A DNA stretch of 64,000 nucleotides from Nicotiana tabacum. Lineage: Eukaryota > Streptophyta > Magnoliopsida > Solanales > Solanaceae. The translations under genes and the position numbers were made by a program. The notes below the pieces were generated by a model. It saw only the letters and a list, made by a program, of their open reading frames with translations, was not told where the DNA came from and did no database searches. The stretch covers positions 132,474,716 to 132,538,715 of the forward strand of contig NC_134085.1 of assembly GCF_000715075.1 (NCBI RefSeq). The letters run 5' to 3'. Below are positions 46,759-57,498 of the stretch, piece by piece (the stretch's first letter is position 1; each line of letters starts with the position of its first letter).

Positions 46759-46891
46759 ATTATTTCACATTTCTTTTCCGATGTAATTGAACTACGCTTG
46801 ACCTGATTCCTGTTTAAGAGGGGATACGTAGACAACCTTATGGGTTCAGTCATATCATAATAAAATATTCATTTCCCCCAAAATCAGAAAC

Positions 46892-47112
46892 TGGGGAAGA
46901 ATTTTGAGGAGGGTCCTAAAAATTCCGGAGTAAGTCCAGCCAGCACCATCACATGCTAGGAAGTCGGTAATCAGTCAAGAACTGGGGAAGAACTTTGATA
47001 AGGATTCTCAAAATTCCGAAGAAGATTCAATAGGGTCCGTCATTCGCAAACAGTTAAAAATCATCTACCAAACTGGGGCAGAATTTTGAGGAAAGCCCTC
47101 AAAATTCCAACA
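46892..47112 (+). repeat. Three-copy imperfect repeat of about 90 bp
   Basis: Each copy starts with AACTGGGGAAGAATTTTGA or a close variant, followed within 25 bp by AAAATTCC. Copy starts are at 46,892, 46,980 and 47,071. Confidence 0.65.
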
Positions 47113-47501
47113 TAAGAGAGCAGCAATGCCTTTGAAATGTTTCACAGTCGCTAGTTCATCAAAAATTACTTGATATATCAATACGCTTCCAAAACGATTC
47201 TATTTTATCGATGAATGCATATTTTTTGAAAATTATATCTTTTCCTAATGGTCAGGTGTTTCCTAGGGGAACTCAAAGGGGGCTTCCAGAGCGAAGCAGA
47301 GCAAGGCCGGCAGACGAAGCAAGAACCAACCTCCCCTCATAAACTTATGATTTTTCTTTGAACACAGGCACATTTGACGTAACGGTATCATTCGCAAAAC
47401 ATGTATACACAAAGCAAATTTACCATCCATCCGGCCATCTGACACTGAATATATCCCAGCTAAGACATACCCTACCCTTATCTGCTATTCGCTCTTTGCA
47501 T

Positions 47502-48290
47502 GAGTCTAATCTCTGACTCCATGCTTGCATGAGCCTAATCCCTGACTCCATATTTGCATAAGGCTAAGCACTGCCTTCTCTTTGCATGAGGTTAAGCTCT
47601 ACCTTCATTTCATCATAAGGCTAAGCACTGCCTTCTCTCTGCAAGTCTCTAATCTTTCATGAGTCTAATCCCTGACTCCATATCTGCATAAGGCTAAGAA
47701 TTGCCTCCCATTTGCATGAGAATAAGCCCTGTCCCGAATCTTGCATGAGGTTAAGCTCTACTCCATATTTGCATAAGACTAAGCATTGACTTCTCTTTGC
47801 ATGAGACTAAGCTCTGTCTCCAATCTTGCATGAGTCTAATCCCTGACTCCATATTTGCATCCCTGTTCTTCTCACATTCGCATGAGGCTAATCTTTGCCT
47901 CCATAGTTGCATGAGTCTAATCCCGGACTCCATATTTTCATAACGGTAACCCCTGCCTCCCTTTTGCATGAGTCTAATCTCTGACTCCACGTTTGCATGA
48001 GTCTAATCCTTGACTCCATACTTGCATGAGTCTAAGCCCTGACTCCATATTTGCATGAGGCTAATCCTTGCCTCCATATTTGCATGAGTCTAGTCCTTGA
48101 CTTTGTATTTGCACGAGGCTAATCCTTGCCTCCCCATTTGCATAAGGCTAATCATTGCCTCCCCACTTGCACGGGACTAAGCATTGTCCCTTCTTTGCAC
48201 AGATATTGCTCTATTTCTACTACTATCTATTTGCTTTTCAATCGGGCTAAGCTCTGCCCTCCATTTAACAAGACTAACCCTTGTCTTGTT
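47502..48290 (+). repeat. 29 bp tandem array of mini-hairpins in the Tat 3' UTR
   Basis: About 25 units follow at a strict 29 bp step over most of the array. Each unit is a 5-base arm, an 8-base loop of the form TAANCNNT, and a complementary arm, followed by an 11-base linker like CATATTTGCAT. Arms change in a matched way between units: GAGTC/GACTC, AAGGC/GCCTT, GAGGC/GCCTC, GAGAC/GTCTC, GGGAC/GTCCC and AAGAC/GTCTT. The last unit extends to an 8 bp stem (48,267-48,290). Confidence 0.85.
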
Positions 48291-48344
48291 ATATCATATT
48301 ATTGCATCTCATAAGCTGAAATATCGCCAATCTGTCTAAAGGCA

Positions 48345-48545
48345 CCATCCTCATAGCTGGAAGACACCATGCCATGGCCTGAGGATCTCTCAAACTTGCA
48401 TATCATTATTCAAAGGCATCATGGTTCAGAGGCACCATATTCATGGCCCGAGAACACCATTTCTTGGTCTATGAATCCCTTACTAAATAATTCATGGCCC
48501 AGGACGTCATCTTTAACCGTCTGAAGACAACTTTCATGGTCCAAA
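48345..48545 (+). repeat. Loose repeat with CACCAT / ATGGCC words
   Basis: The words GGCACCAT, GACACCAT, AACACCAT and CATGGCC, ATGGTC recur with spacings of roughly 30 to 45 bp. Several copies (for example CACCATGCCATGGCC) are self-complementary. Confidence 0.5.
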
Positions 48546-48814
48546 GGGAATCTGCATCATGTTTAAATTTTCACAAATACTTTTCTATCATCTTTTATTT
48601 GCAGGTAACCAGTAAGCAACCGCTATCCTAGCAGGAGCACTCTCACTCCTGTTCCCTCCAACCGTCCCGAGCCTTAACCGCTCACCATAGCCGCTTCCGC
48701 ATCTCGTGTCCGTTCTTGCAAAAATTTTATCTACATACTCCGCGGGTGAATCCAGAACTACACAAGGCCTGATTCTTGTAAAACAAGGGATATGTAGGCA
48801 ACTCGAAAACCAAA

Positions 48815-51800
48815 TTTGGCTTTCAATTGTAGCCCAAACTAAACCCACTCCCTAGCCCACTTTCCTACCCAATTAACCCGACCCAAACCCTATAAACACC
48901 TAACTAAACCCGGAACCCATTTACCTAGTCAAATCATGACCGTTTTCCGTGTCACTCGTTGCATTGTTTTGTTCTGTGCTTTGACTTTCATGATTTCTCT
49001 TTAGTCTAATTCAGTATCTTGTGACTTTTACCCTAGTTCATCTCTACTAGGGTTTCTGAGTCGATCTCTCGGCTAATTTTTGTGTGTTTATGAAATTTTA
49101 TTTAGTCTACTTGTCTATTTGTGAAAACTGATATTTTTCCCTCTTTAAATAAATACTATTTGGAATTTTGATTTACTGATTTGCTCGGTTAAAACTTATG
49201 TGCTGATTCTTGATTTATTCCCTTGTTTATGACTTTAATTATTCTTCTTACCTTATTTAATTACCTTTAGTGTTACCAATTCTTTACGATTATTTCCTTA
49301 ATTAGACTTATGTTTGTTTACCTCTTTACTTAGGTCTGATTTGATTTCTTTCCTTTAACGACTCTTGTCCTTCAACCGTTGAGTGGTTATCCTCAATTAA
49401 GGGAAGACTACACCGATTTGGCATGTGAATTGATTTACTTTAATTGCTGAGTTATTGATCTCCTTTACCTTATTCTTTTTGCTCTTAACTACTATATATA
49501 CTGTTCTCTATTCTCACTTCTGGTACACGAACATTAGTTCACCACTACACTTACACTTTAAAAGCTCTCTATTCTTCTCTTCTACTTGTGATATTCATTG
49601 GCCTAGCCGACTGAAAGCCAAGGCTAACCATTGCACAACCTTTGCTCTACATTCTGTGTTCTTCTTCCTAACTAGTATGTCCCTGATTAATTTTTAAAAT
49701 CTAAACCTTATGTGCCCTAGTTCATCAATTGTGAATTCCATTCTTATTCTTGTTTACTACTTTGTTTGACATGCCTAATCTTGTCTTGTTCAGTATGTGA
49801 TAATTGCATGTCTACTGTTTTACATAGCATGTTTCAATCTTGTTTTGATCGATATGTAATTGGCATGTCTAAACTATATTGCTTGTCTACTGTTTCACCT
49901 AGCATGTCTAAACCTTGTTCTGTTCAATCTGTGATTAGAATGTTTAATCTATAATGACCTGTCTACTGCTTTATCTAGCATGCCTCGACTTGTTTTGTTA
50001 TATATGTGATTATCATGTCTAAACTATGAGTGCTTGTGTGGTGTTTGCCTAATCTGTTCATTTAAGTCCTTGCCTACTCTGCTTTACTGATGAGATTATG
50101 CTAAGTCATCTAGTCTCTCAAGGCAACTCTAGTTGTGCGTTTGGACATGTCCAGGGTTTATGTGTTTTCAACATGTCTTTACTGTAATCTTTGCTTTATG
50201 TGTCAATCACCTACCCTTGTAACTAACTTATTAATTCTACGAACTCTTGAGAATTTTGTGCATATTGTTGCTTATGTGATCCACTATACACTGAGGTGTA
50301 TTTTATGTGTCCCCAACCCCTCTCTCCCTGTGTGGAATCTGTTTGCCAAGTGTTTCGGAATCTAGTTGTTCTGTGATTTGTGTTCTGATTTCAAAAGTGT
50401 TTTCACACTTTTCTCAAACTGTTTTACCACCAAACTAGTTCTTATTTTCATAAAACCTTTTCACTATCAAGAGTCCTCTGTATACTGTTTTACCAAAACC
50501 TTTTCAAAACTATGTCAAGCACTCTCACTTTACTCTTAGGTTATTAAGTTTTGCCCCTCTGGTATGTGTACTACTTAGAGATCCTTGAGATCTCTCTGAA
50601 CTCTGGCATATCAGGGCTGGCTCTTCCATACCGCACATAATCAATCTTTATTTGAGAGAAGTCTGGGCGTGAGCACTGCCTGGAATCCTTGAGGTCCTTA
50701 GGAAACTCTGACACACCTGGACACAAATTTGGCAATGAAATCCTTGGCATTTGAGACTACTGAAGGCCTAATATTCCCAGGTTTGCTTTGGGCCTACATC
50801 AGGCTCCCTATCGTTTAATCTATTTGCATTTATGTAATTTATCCAATCCTGGTCTGTAATAATTATTTGTAAACAGATATTGGGGTTACTAGTGAAACGG
50901 GAGGGTAGCTGCATGGTACTGTGGGGTAATGTTAGGCAGAAATCATATTTTTAGGCTTTACATTATGCAAATCTGCACTAGAAATCATGTTCTAGGACTG
51001 GTGTGTCTATTTTCATTCAAACCATGCTAAACCTGCGCACTAGACATCTTGTTCTTAGGGTACTCAAGTTTACTGCTTCATTATACTACATGTCATATAT
51101 CGCTATTCCAGCTTTGATTTTGCATAAGTACTTTCACATAGAGATCCTACTATTAGGTTAATAATCCTGCCTTAATAAAAATAGTCATCTCTTGTATGCA
51201 TTAGATACCATGTTTTCTAGGAACTTTATATGCATTTGCTTGAATCATGCTGATTCCGATCACTGTCTACAAATGGTTTAAACAGCCCCCCACACATAGA
51301 CAGCATGGCTCTAAATACAAATTGATATAAAACATCTATTATAACCTGCATCACCTAGATCAGCATGCTCATAGGTTAAACAATCCTAAACTATTCGAAC
51401 AGTTCCTGTAATTGTGATTACGTATAGTCCCCATGCCTAGGCAAGCCTTAGGTGATTAATGTCCTTATATAAAACTAGAAACTGTGTTTCAATTGTGTAT
51501 AAACTGCTTAAGTCTTACAGGTTTGAAATCAATAGGCTAACTGATTTGGACCCTGCCATTGAGTTTTGAAAATATCATTGCAAGATCTGTGTATTAATGT
51601 TCACCTAGATATCCTGTCCTAGGATTCTTTCTAGAAATTACTTGAATCTATGTTTTAGACGTGATGTTTATTTTCCTATATACATGTGGAGGTAAACATG
51701 AGCATTTTAACTGCTTTTTCCCCTATTTGCTTGTCCTACATATTATTTGTTTATCGCCTAGATTTTTGCCTTTTAAATATCTTAGGTTTGTCTAGAACTG

Positions 51801-52485
51801 CCCAGATTTAGAGGTCCTAAGCTCCTCCAGGACCACAAGGAAGAGAGGGGTATCAACACGCTCAGAAATCGTTAATCAAACTTGCTTATATAACCATTAA
51901 GGGGAGGGTAATGGGTAGTAAAAGGATATGATGACCTACGCACTAATGTCACGTGTAGCCCCTCTAGTTGAGGAGAATTACCGGGCATTGCACAGATTGA
52001 TCCTGCAGGCTAATCAACTTAGGACTTCCATTCCCCAATTCCTATATGTGTTTAAATTATCTAAACTTCCTTTTCTTTACATATATGTGTGTTTAAGCTG
52101 TCCAAACCTCTTTTACCTTCATTATCTAAATTTCTTTGACCATATATGTATTTAGACTGTGAAAACTACCTTTATTTGCAAATATGTATTAGGACTATTT
52201 ACTTGTTAAAATGACTAATTCACATAGTTTAATTTCGGCCAGAACCCACCATTGTGGACCGCGAGGGCTGCCTAACACCTTCCCCTCAAGGTTATTTCGA
52301 GCTCTTACTCTAATCTCTGGTAATGCAAACTAGTTATATGAGTTAATCGCTCTAGGTGCCCTAACTCACCTTAATCCGTTAGGTGGTGACTCTTCAAATT
52401 CAAATCCCCAATTCCCAAATGGAAATGAGTTGTTCCCCTATGAATGTCGAAACCTGGACTCCGCAAAAAAAAAGGGGGCACGACA
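48815..52485 (+). repeat. 5'-truncated LTR of Tat element B
   Basis: It begins abruptly inside the LTR at ATTTGGCTTTCAATTG (matching LTR A from about 32,953), lacks the TGTTGATACCC start, and ends GGGGGCACGACA next to a PBS. The first 130 bp are close to LTR A. From about 48,943 it is clearly diverged, although its layout is the same (for example 51,925-52,485). It acts structurally as the 5' LTR of B and occupies the place of the 3' LTR of A. A TATAAA is at 48,891. Confidence 0.8.
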
Positions 52486-52488
52486 ACA

Positions 52489-52506
52489 TGACGACTCTGC
52501 TGGGGA
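52489..52506 (+). other. Primer binding site of Tat element B
   Basis: TGACGACTCTGCTGGGGA, three bases after the LTR end, differs from the Tat consensus TGGCGACTCTGCTGGGGA at one position. Confidence 0.8.
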
Positions 52507-52969
52507 GATATTAGGCTCTTACCATAACAAACTTTTTTTTTGAATTGGTCTAATCATGCTTTATCTCGGGAACCCTTTCCCCTTTATTTGGAATTAACTG
52601 CTTATTTATGATTTATTTATATTCCTGAAACTGACTTATCTCTTTGTTTTCTTTCTCCGTAACTGTCTTTCAATTATTTAAATACTGCATTTATCATTTT
52701 TTGCATACAAATACTTGACAACATGCTATTTATTGTTCCATAAATCATGCTCAACATCATATTCTACTCGTGTGTCATCAATCCCATAGCAACGCTTGAT
52801 GAGTGTTTGTGATATTACTATATATCACCCTTTAAATTCGCAAAGGCGTATTTGCGGTAAAACTAGTCGATCAACGGTGCGTTCGATGGTTCCGTGCCTT
52901 TCCTCCTTAAGTTGTCAGCTTGAGGGTCACATACTAAACTTCTATAGCAGCATTACTCTGATTAGGTGT
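52507..52969 (+). other. Leader of Tat element B, left part
   Basis: Non-coding, collinear with 37,056-37,520 of element A. The stem-loop at 52,905-52,925 (CCTTAAG, 7-base loop, CTTGAGG) is retained with one G-U pair. The leader is interrupted at 52,970 and resumes at 57,278. Confidence 0.6.
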
Positions 52970-52974
52970 GCATG
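52970..52974 (+). repeat. Left target-site duplication (GCATG) of the deleted chromovirus
   Basis: GCATG before TGTGACGACC matches GCATG at 57,273-57,277 after the 3' LTR end. The element A leader shows the uninterrupted equivalent at 37,525-37,545. Confidence 0.9.
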
Positions 52975-54869
52975 TGTGACGACCCGTCCAGTCGTCTCAT
53001 GAGTTACCACTCTGTTTCTCCCCTTTTTGCTTCTTATTGCTTTGTTCAGTTGTATTTCATGTCATCGGGTTGATCGTTTCGGGTTCGGAGAGGTTTTGGC
53101 AAGGTTTGAGACACTTAGTCTCTTTTGAGGAAGCTTAAGTTGGAAAAATCAACTGGATATTGACTTATGTGTTAGAGGGATCGAATGTGAGTTCTGATGG
53201 TTCAGATAGCTTTGGGAGGTGATTTGGAACTTAGGAGTGTGATTGGAATGTGTTTTGGAGGACCGGAGTAGATTTAGGCTTGAATTGGCGAAATTGGAAT
53301 TTTGGCGTTTTCCGGTTAATAGGTGAGATTTTGATATAGGGGTCAGAATGGAATTCCGGAAGTTGCAGTAGTTTTGTTGGGTCATTTGGGATGTGTGTGC
53401 AAAATTTCAGGTTATTCGAATGTGAGTTGGTATGCTTTTTGATCAAAAGCGTAATTCGAAAGATTTTTGAAACTTAGGCTTGAATCCAATGTGTTTTGAT
53501 TGATTCGATGTTGTTTGAGGTGTTTTGAAGATTGATATAAGTTTAGATGGTGGTATATGATGTGTTTGTGTGTTTGGTTAAGGTCCTGAGGACCTCGAGG
53601 TGATTTCGGATGGTTGGCGGAAAGATTTGGAGTTGGTTGTGACAGCTGAAGTTTCCCATTGCTGTCATAACTGTACCTATGGCTATGGGACCGCAGGTGC
53701 GGTCTCGTAGAAGCGAGATTTGAATCGCAGAAGCGGAAAGGGCCTGGGAATGCAGAAACCGCAGAAGCGGTCAAGGAGCCGCAACTGCGACGGCGTAGGT
53801 GTGGAAATATAATGTTTCTGTCACAAAATTTTGCTAAGTTCTTCATCTTTTGAAGTCGGGAAGAGAGATAAGGTAGTGAAATTAAGGGAGAATCTATGGG
53901 AATCAGTTGGGTAAGTTCCCTAAGCTTCATTACTTGAGTTTATGATCATTTTTCCCTTGGTTAATCATCGTATTAGTGGAGATTAAGGGTAAAAATTGGG
54001 GAAACTAGGTCTTGGTATTGAAGACCTAGACTTGAGGATTTGAGGGACCATTTGTGGTCGGATTTTGGTATTCTTGGTATGTATGAACTTGTGGGAGGAT
54101 AAGGATTCAGTTGATGTGATTTTTATTGGGTTTCGAGATGTGGGCCCGGGGGTTGGGTTTGGCCAATTTGGGGATTTGTTTGTATAATTTAATTATTTTC
54201 ACTTGGGCTTCGATCCTTTAGCATATTCTAATGTTATGATTCTGATTTTGGGTAGATTCGGCACAAGTTGAGTCTGAGGCGAGAGGCAAAGGCATCGTGG
54301 AATAGTAATTCAACCAGTTTGAGGTAAGTAACCATTGTAAATCTGGAACTGAGGGTACAAGACCCCGATATTTCGAATTATTTTGATAAATGAGGTGGCG
54401 TACATGCTAGGTGACGAGCGTGTGGGCATGCACCAGTAGGGATTGTGACTTGGTCCATCCCGCAGCGAATATTAAGCTGCATACTTGTTTTGAAATCTTA
54501 TGATATCTCATGTTTTAGACATTTATACTGTATTATGGGTTGTATGACATGTTTGGGGCCTTGTGCCGACCTGTTAAGACCCTTAGCGGCAATTTTACTG
54601 TTTTTCCTCACTCTAGTTGATTAAAAGCATATCCTAAGTCATGTTTTACCTTTTTATTGTTTAAAACTGGTTTTATCACTCTACTTCTTAAATGTGAGAA
54701 TTGTTTGGACTGAGTTCCCTGAATTCTTCTGTTATGCCCGAGTGGCTGTGAGGTTAATGACTGAGAGAGGTTGAGGAATGAATAATGAGGATTATAAATA
54801 TTACGGATCGGGCTACATGCCGCAACAATATTATATGAATATATATTATGGATCGGACTGCACGCCGCA

Positions 54870-54953
<84 letters not shown>

Positions 54954-55875
54954 CGGGCTGCACGCCGTAGCGATATGACGCTTGGGCTGTAGGAGCCTCT
55001 CCAGAGTCTATACACCCCTAGTGAGCGTAGTCGACTATAAACTATGGATCGGGCTGCACGCCGCAGTGATTATTATAATTATTACTATTATGAAATATTG
55101 TTGAGCCTGAGTGCTGAGTGTGAGTGCTGAGTGTGAGTACTGAGTGACGAGAGCTGAGTCACATGTGACTGAGAGGCTTGCCCGAGAGGCTATATTTATG
55201 AGTGATACCTTGCCCGAGGGGCCCATTTATGATATTCTGCTGATTTCACTCTTCTTTTAAAATAAGCCTCTATTGAAAACTGCTAAGTAAATGAATTCAA
55301 AGTATTTCAATTGAAACTGGAGCTTTATGAATGAACTGGTTTAAAATTGTTGAGTTTGACTTTAAATTCTATCGTTCACTCTTCTATATGATTTTTTCTA
55401 AACTGCTCCTCACTGCTTTCAGACTTTATTTACTTTAGTTACTTATTGAGTTGATGTACTCACGTTACTCCCTACACCTTGTGTGTAGATCCAGGTGCCC
55501 GAGCAGCAGAGTGAAGGACCTCAGCATTATCAGAGTTTGCTGGAGACTGCAAGGTAGTTGCATGGCGTCCGCAGCCCTGCTTTCTTCCTCTCATCCTTGC
55601 TTTCCCGCATTTTAGACTTGTTATGTAGTAGACAGTCAGATTTGTAAATTTAGAGGCTCTAGACTCCTGACACCAGACGTTTGGGTTGTGTTGGGTTAAT
55701 GTTTTATTTATTTCTGTACACTTGTAGCTGTTTAATAAATTTCTAATGAAAATTGAGATTTAAATCTGTGTTAGAAAATGGTTTAATAAAAGAAATTTGT
55801 TGTGGTTAATGGTTGGGTTGGCTTGCCTAGTAATGTGATAGGCGCCATCACGACCGGGTATTTGGGGTCGTGACA
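52975..55875 (+). repeat. 5' LTR of the deleted chromovirus
   Basis: 2901 bp, TGTGACGACC...GTCGTGACA. It contains a palindrome array at 53,690-53,812 (CCGCAGGTGCGG, CCGCAGAAGCGG, CCGCAACTGCG), a TA dinucleotide run at 54,872-54,948, four copies of a GGATCGGGCTGCACGCCG-like word between 54,802 and 55,070, and GCC-CGAG-GGC hairpins (54,736, 55,180 and 55,212). Confidence 0.88.
54872..54948. repeat. TA dinucleotide microsatellite
   Basis: An uninterrupted TA run of about 38 units inside the LTR. The tyrosine/isoleucine-repeat ORFs predicted here come from the run and are not genes. Confidence 0.95.
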
Positions 55876-56656
55876 AGTTGGTATTAGAGCCTAGGTTACA
55901 TAGGTCTCGCGAGTCATATGTTGGTTTAGTAGAGTCTTGCAGATCGGTACAGACTCATCTGTATTTATCCTCGAGAGGCTGCAGAACGTTTAGGAAAAAC
56001 TTCATATTCTTGAAATTCTTGTCGTGCGAATCTGTTGATCCGAGTACTAAAATTCTGTTATTCCATTCTCTCACATATCGTGAGGACACGTGCTGCCGGT
56101 CAGGATGGATGACCACCAGTACCACCAGCTGAGGCCACTATAGGTCGAGTATGCGGTCGAGGTTGTGGTAGGGGCAGAGCAGCTAGGGCAGCACCTGCTG
56201 ATCCACTATCTGCCCCAGTTCAGGATTAGGTCCTAGTTGGGAAAGCTCCAACAACACCAGCTCAGGTACCAGCTGTGCTTATTGTGATTCCAGGCCTTTA
56301 GGAGGCTTTAGCCTAGATTCTATCAGTGTGTACCGGTTTAGCTCAGGCGGTCTTAGTTACTACGGCCGCAACTACTTCTCAGGCTGGGGGAGGCACCCAG
56401 ACTCCCGTTGCTCGCACACCTGAGCAGGTTGTGCAGGGACTTCAGACACCAAAGGCACCTCCAGCCCAGCCGGTTGCACCAGCTCAGGAGTATGTGGTAC
56501 CAGTTATGCCGACAACGAGCAACACCGATGTGAGAGGTTTGGTAGACTTCAGCCTCCGACTTTCAGCGGTACTGAGGGAGAGAATGCCCAGGGTTTCTTG
56601 GACAAGTGCCAGAGGATTCTTCGTACGACGGGTATTCTAGAGACCAGTGGTGTAGC
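55876..56656 (+). pseudogene. Remnant gag of the deleted chromovirus
   Basis: After the PBS and a leader matching 12,804-13,004, the sequence has the gag start region (in place of the start ATG, about 56,085, it reads ATCGTGAGGACACG) and Ala/Pro/Gln-rich text such as AGGGTQTPVARTPEQVVQGL. It continues to the capsid front (about 56,600-56,655), equivalent to about 13,540-13,590 of the full element. Frames are broken. Everything downstream is deleted. Confidence 0.75.
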
Positions 56657-56689
56657 ATTGAAGCTTTAGACCAGTGGTATTCTAAGTAA

Positions 56690-57272
56690 ATGAATTCAAA
56701 GTATGTCAATTGAAATTGAAGCTTTATGAAGGAACTGGTTTTAAAACTGTTGAGTTTGACTTGAAATTCTGTCGTTCACTCTTCTATATGATTTTTTAAA
56801 ACTGCTCGTCACTGCTTTCAGACCTTATTTACTTTAGTTACTTACTGAGTTGGTTTACTCACATTACTTCCTGTACCTTGTGTGTAGATCCAGGTGCCCG
56901 AGCGGTAGAGTGAGGGACCTCAGCATTATCAGAGTTTGCCGGAGACTACAAGGTAGCTGCATGGCGTCTGCAGCTCTTCTTTCTTCCTCTTATCCTTGCT
57001 TTCCCGCATTTTAGACTTGGTATGTAGTAGAGTCAGATTCGTATATTTAGAGGCTCTAGACTCGTGACACCAGATATTTTGGTTGTGTTGGGTTAATGTT
57101 TTATTTATTTCGCACACTTGTAGCCGTTTTATAAATTTCTTATGAAAATTGAGATTTAAATATGTGTTAGAAAATGATTTTATAAAAGAAATTTGTTGTG
57201 GTTAATGGTTTGGGTTGGCTTTCCTAGTAATGTGATAGGCGCCATCACGACCGGGTATTTGGGGTCGTAACA
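56690..57272 (+). repeat. Truncated 3' LTR of the deleted chromovirus
   Basis: It matches 55,288-55,875 of the 5' LTR, starting at AAATGAATTCAAAGTAT. Only the last fifth of the LTR remains. Confidence 0.85.
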
Positions 57273-57277
57273 GCATG

Positions 57278-57498
57278 CATTATGGTCAAACCTAGTCGGG
57301 TCAATATGTTGTCCGCATAATAACCCTTTTAAGACAAGCCTCTTCCAAAAGTCTATCAGGTTTTCCACAATCCCAACGGACGTAATCACAATTGTGTGCA
57401 TTAATTTGGAGAAATAAGTGCCAATATGCTAATCATTACTGTATAAATAGACGAACCTGGAGGGGGAAATGGCCTAACTGTCTCTTGTTTTGCAGAAA
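57278..57498 (+). other. Leader of Tat element B, right part
   Basis: Collinear with 37,535-37,747 of element A. It ends CTAACTGTCTCTTGTTTTGCAG, three bases before the ORF1 ATG, again resembling a 3' splice site. Confidence 0.6.

Larger units (their letters stand above)
32484..48814 (+). mobile_element. Tat/Ogre-like Ty3/gypsy element A
   Basis: Order: 5' LTR (32,484-37,034), PBS, leader, ORF1, gag, protease, a candidate intron, RT, RNase H, a second archaeal-type RNase H, integrase and a 2 kb 3' UTR with tandem repeats. The dual RNase H and the extra ORF before gag are marks of the Tat lineage. On the right it runs straight into the middle of the LTR of element B, so its own 3' LTR is absent from the expected place. 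Many stops and frameshifts show it is inactive. Confidence 0.88.
46759..48814 (+). other. 3' UTR of Tat element A, repeat-bearing, no gene
   Basis: The 2 kb region holds three imperfect copies of a block starting ACTGGGG(A/C)AGAA and ending AAAATTCC (46,892, 46,980 and 47,071), then the 29 bp hairpin array (47,502-48,290), then a looser repeat with CACCAT...ATGGCC words (about 48,345-48,545). It stops abruptly in the middle of an LTR at 48,815. The proteins predicted on either strand inside the arrays are artefacts of the repeats. Confidence 0.75.
52975..57272 (+). mobile_element. Internally deleted chromovirus in the leader of element B
   Basis: A complete 5' LTR (52,975-55,875), PBS (55,879-55,896) and the start of gag are followed by a junction at about 56,657-56,690 and then by the last 580 bp of the 3' LTR, ending GTCGTAACA at 57,272. 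A perfect duplication GCATG flanks it (52,970-52,974 and 57,273-57,277). Most of gag, all of pol and the front of the 3' LTR are gone. It is related to, but not the same family as, the element at 10,070-20,821. Confidence 0.9.

Noticed and set aside
47751..47990. 79-codon minus-strand ORF with ESGIRLMQ repeats
   Set aside because: It is a translation of the 29 bp hairpin array and lies opposite to the element.
47502..48290. Regular 29 bp spacing looked CRISPR-like
   Set aside because: There are no unique spacers; the whole unit repeats and varies gradually. The context is a plant retrotransposon 3' UTR.
54608..55015. 135-codon ORF with Tyr-Ile repeats
   Set aside because: It is a translation of the TA microsatellite.
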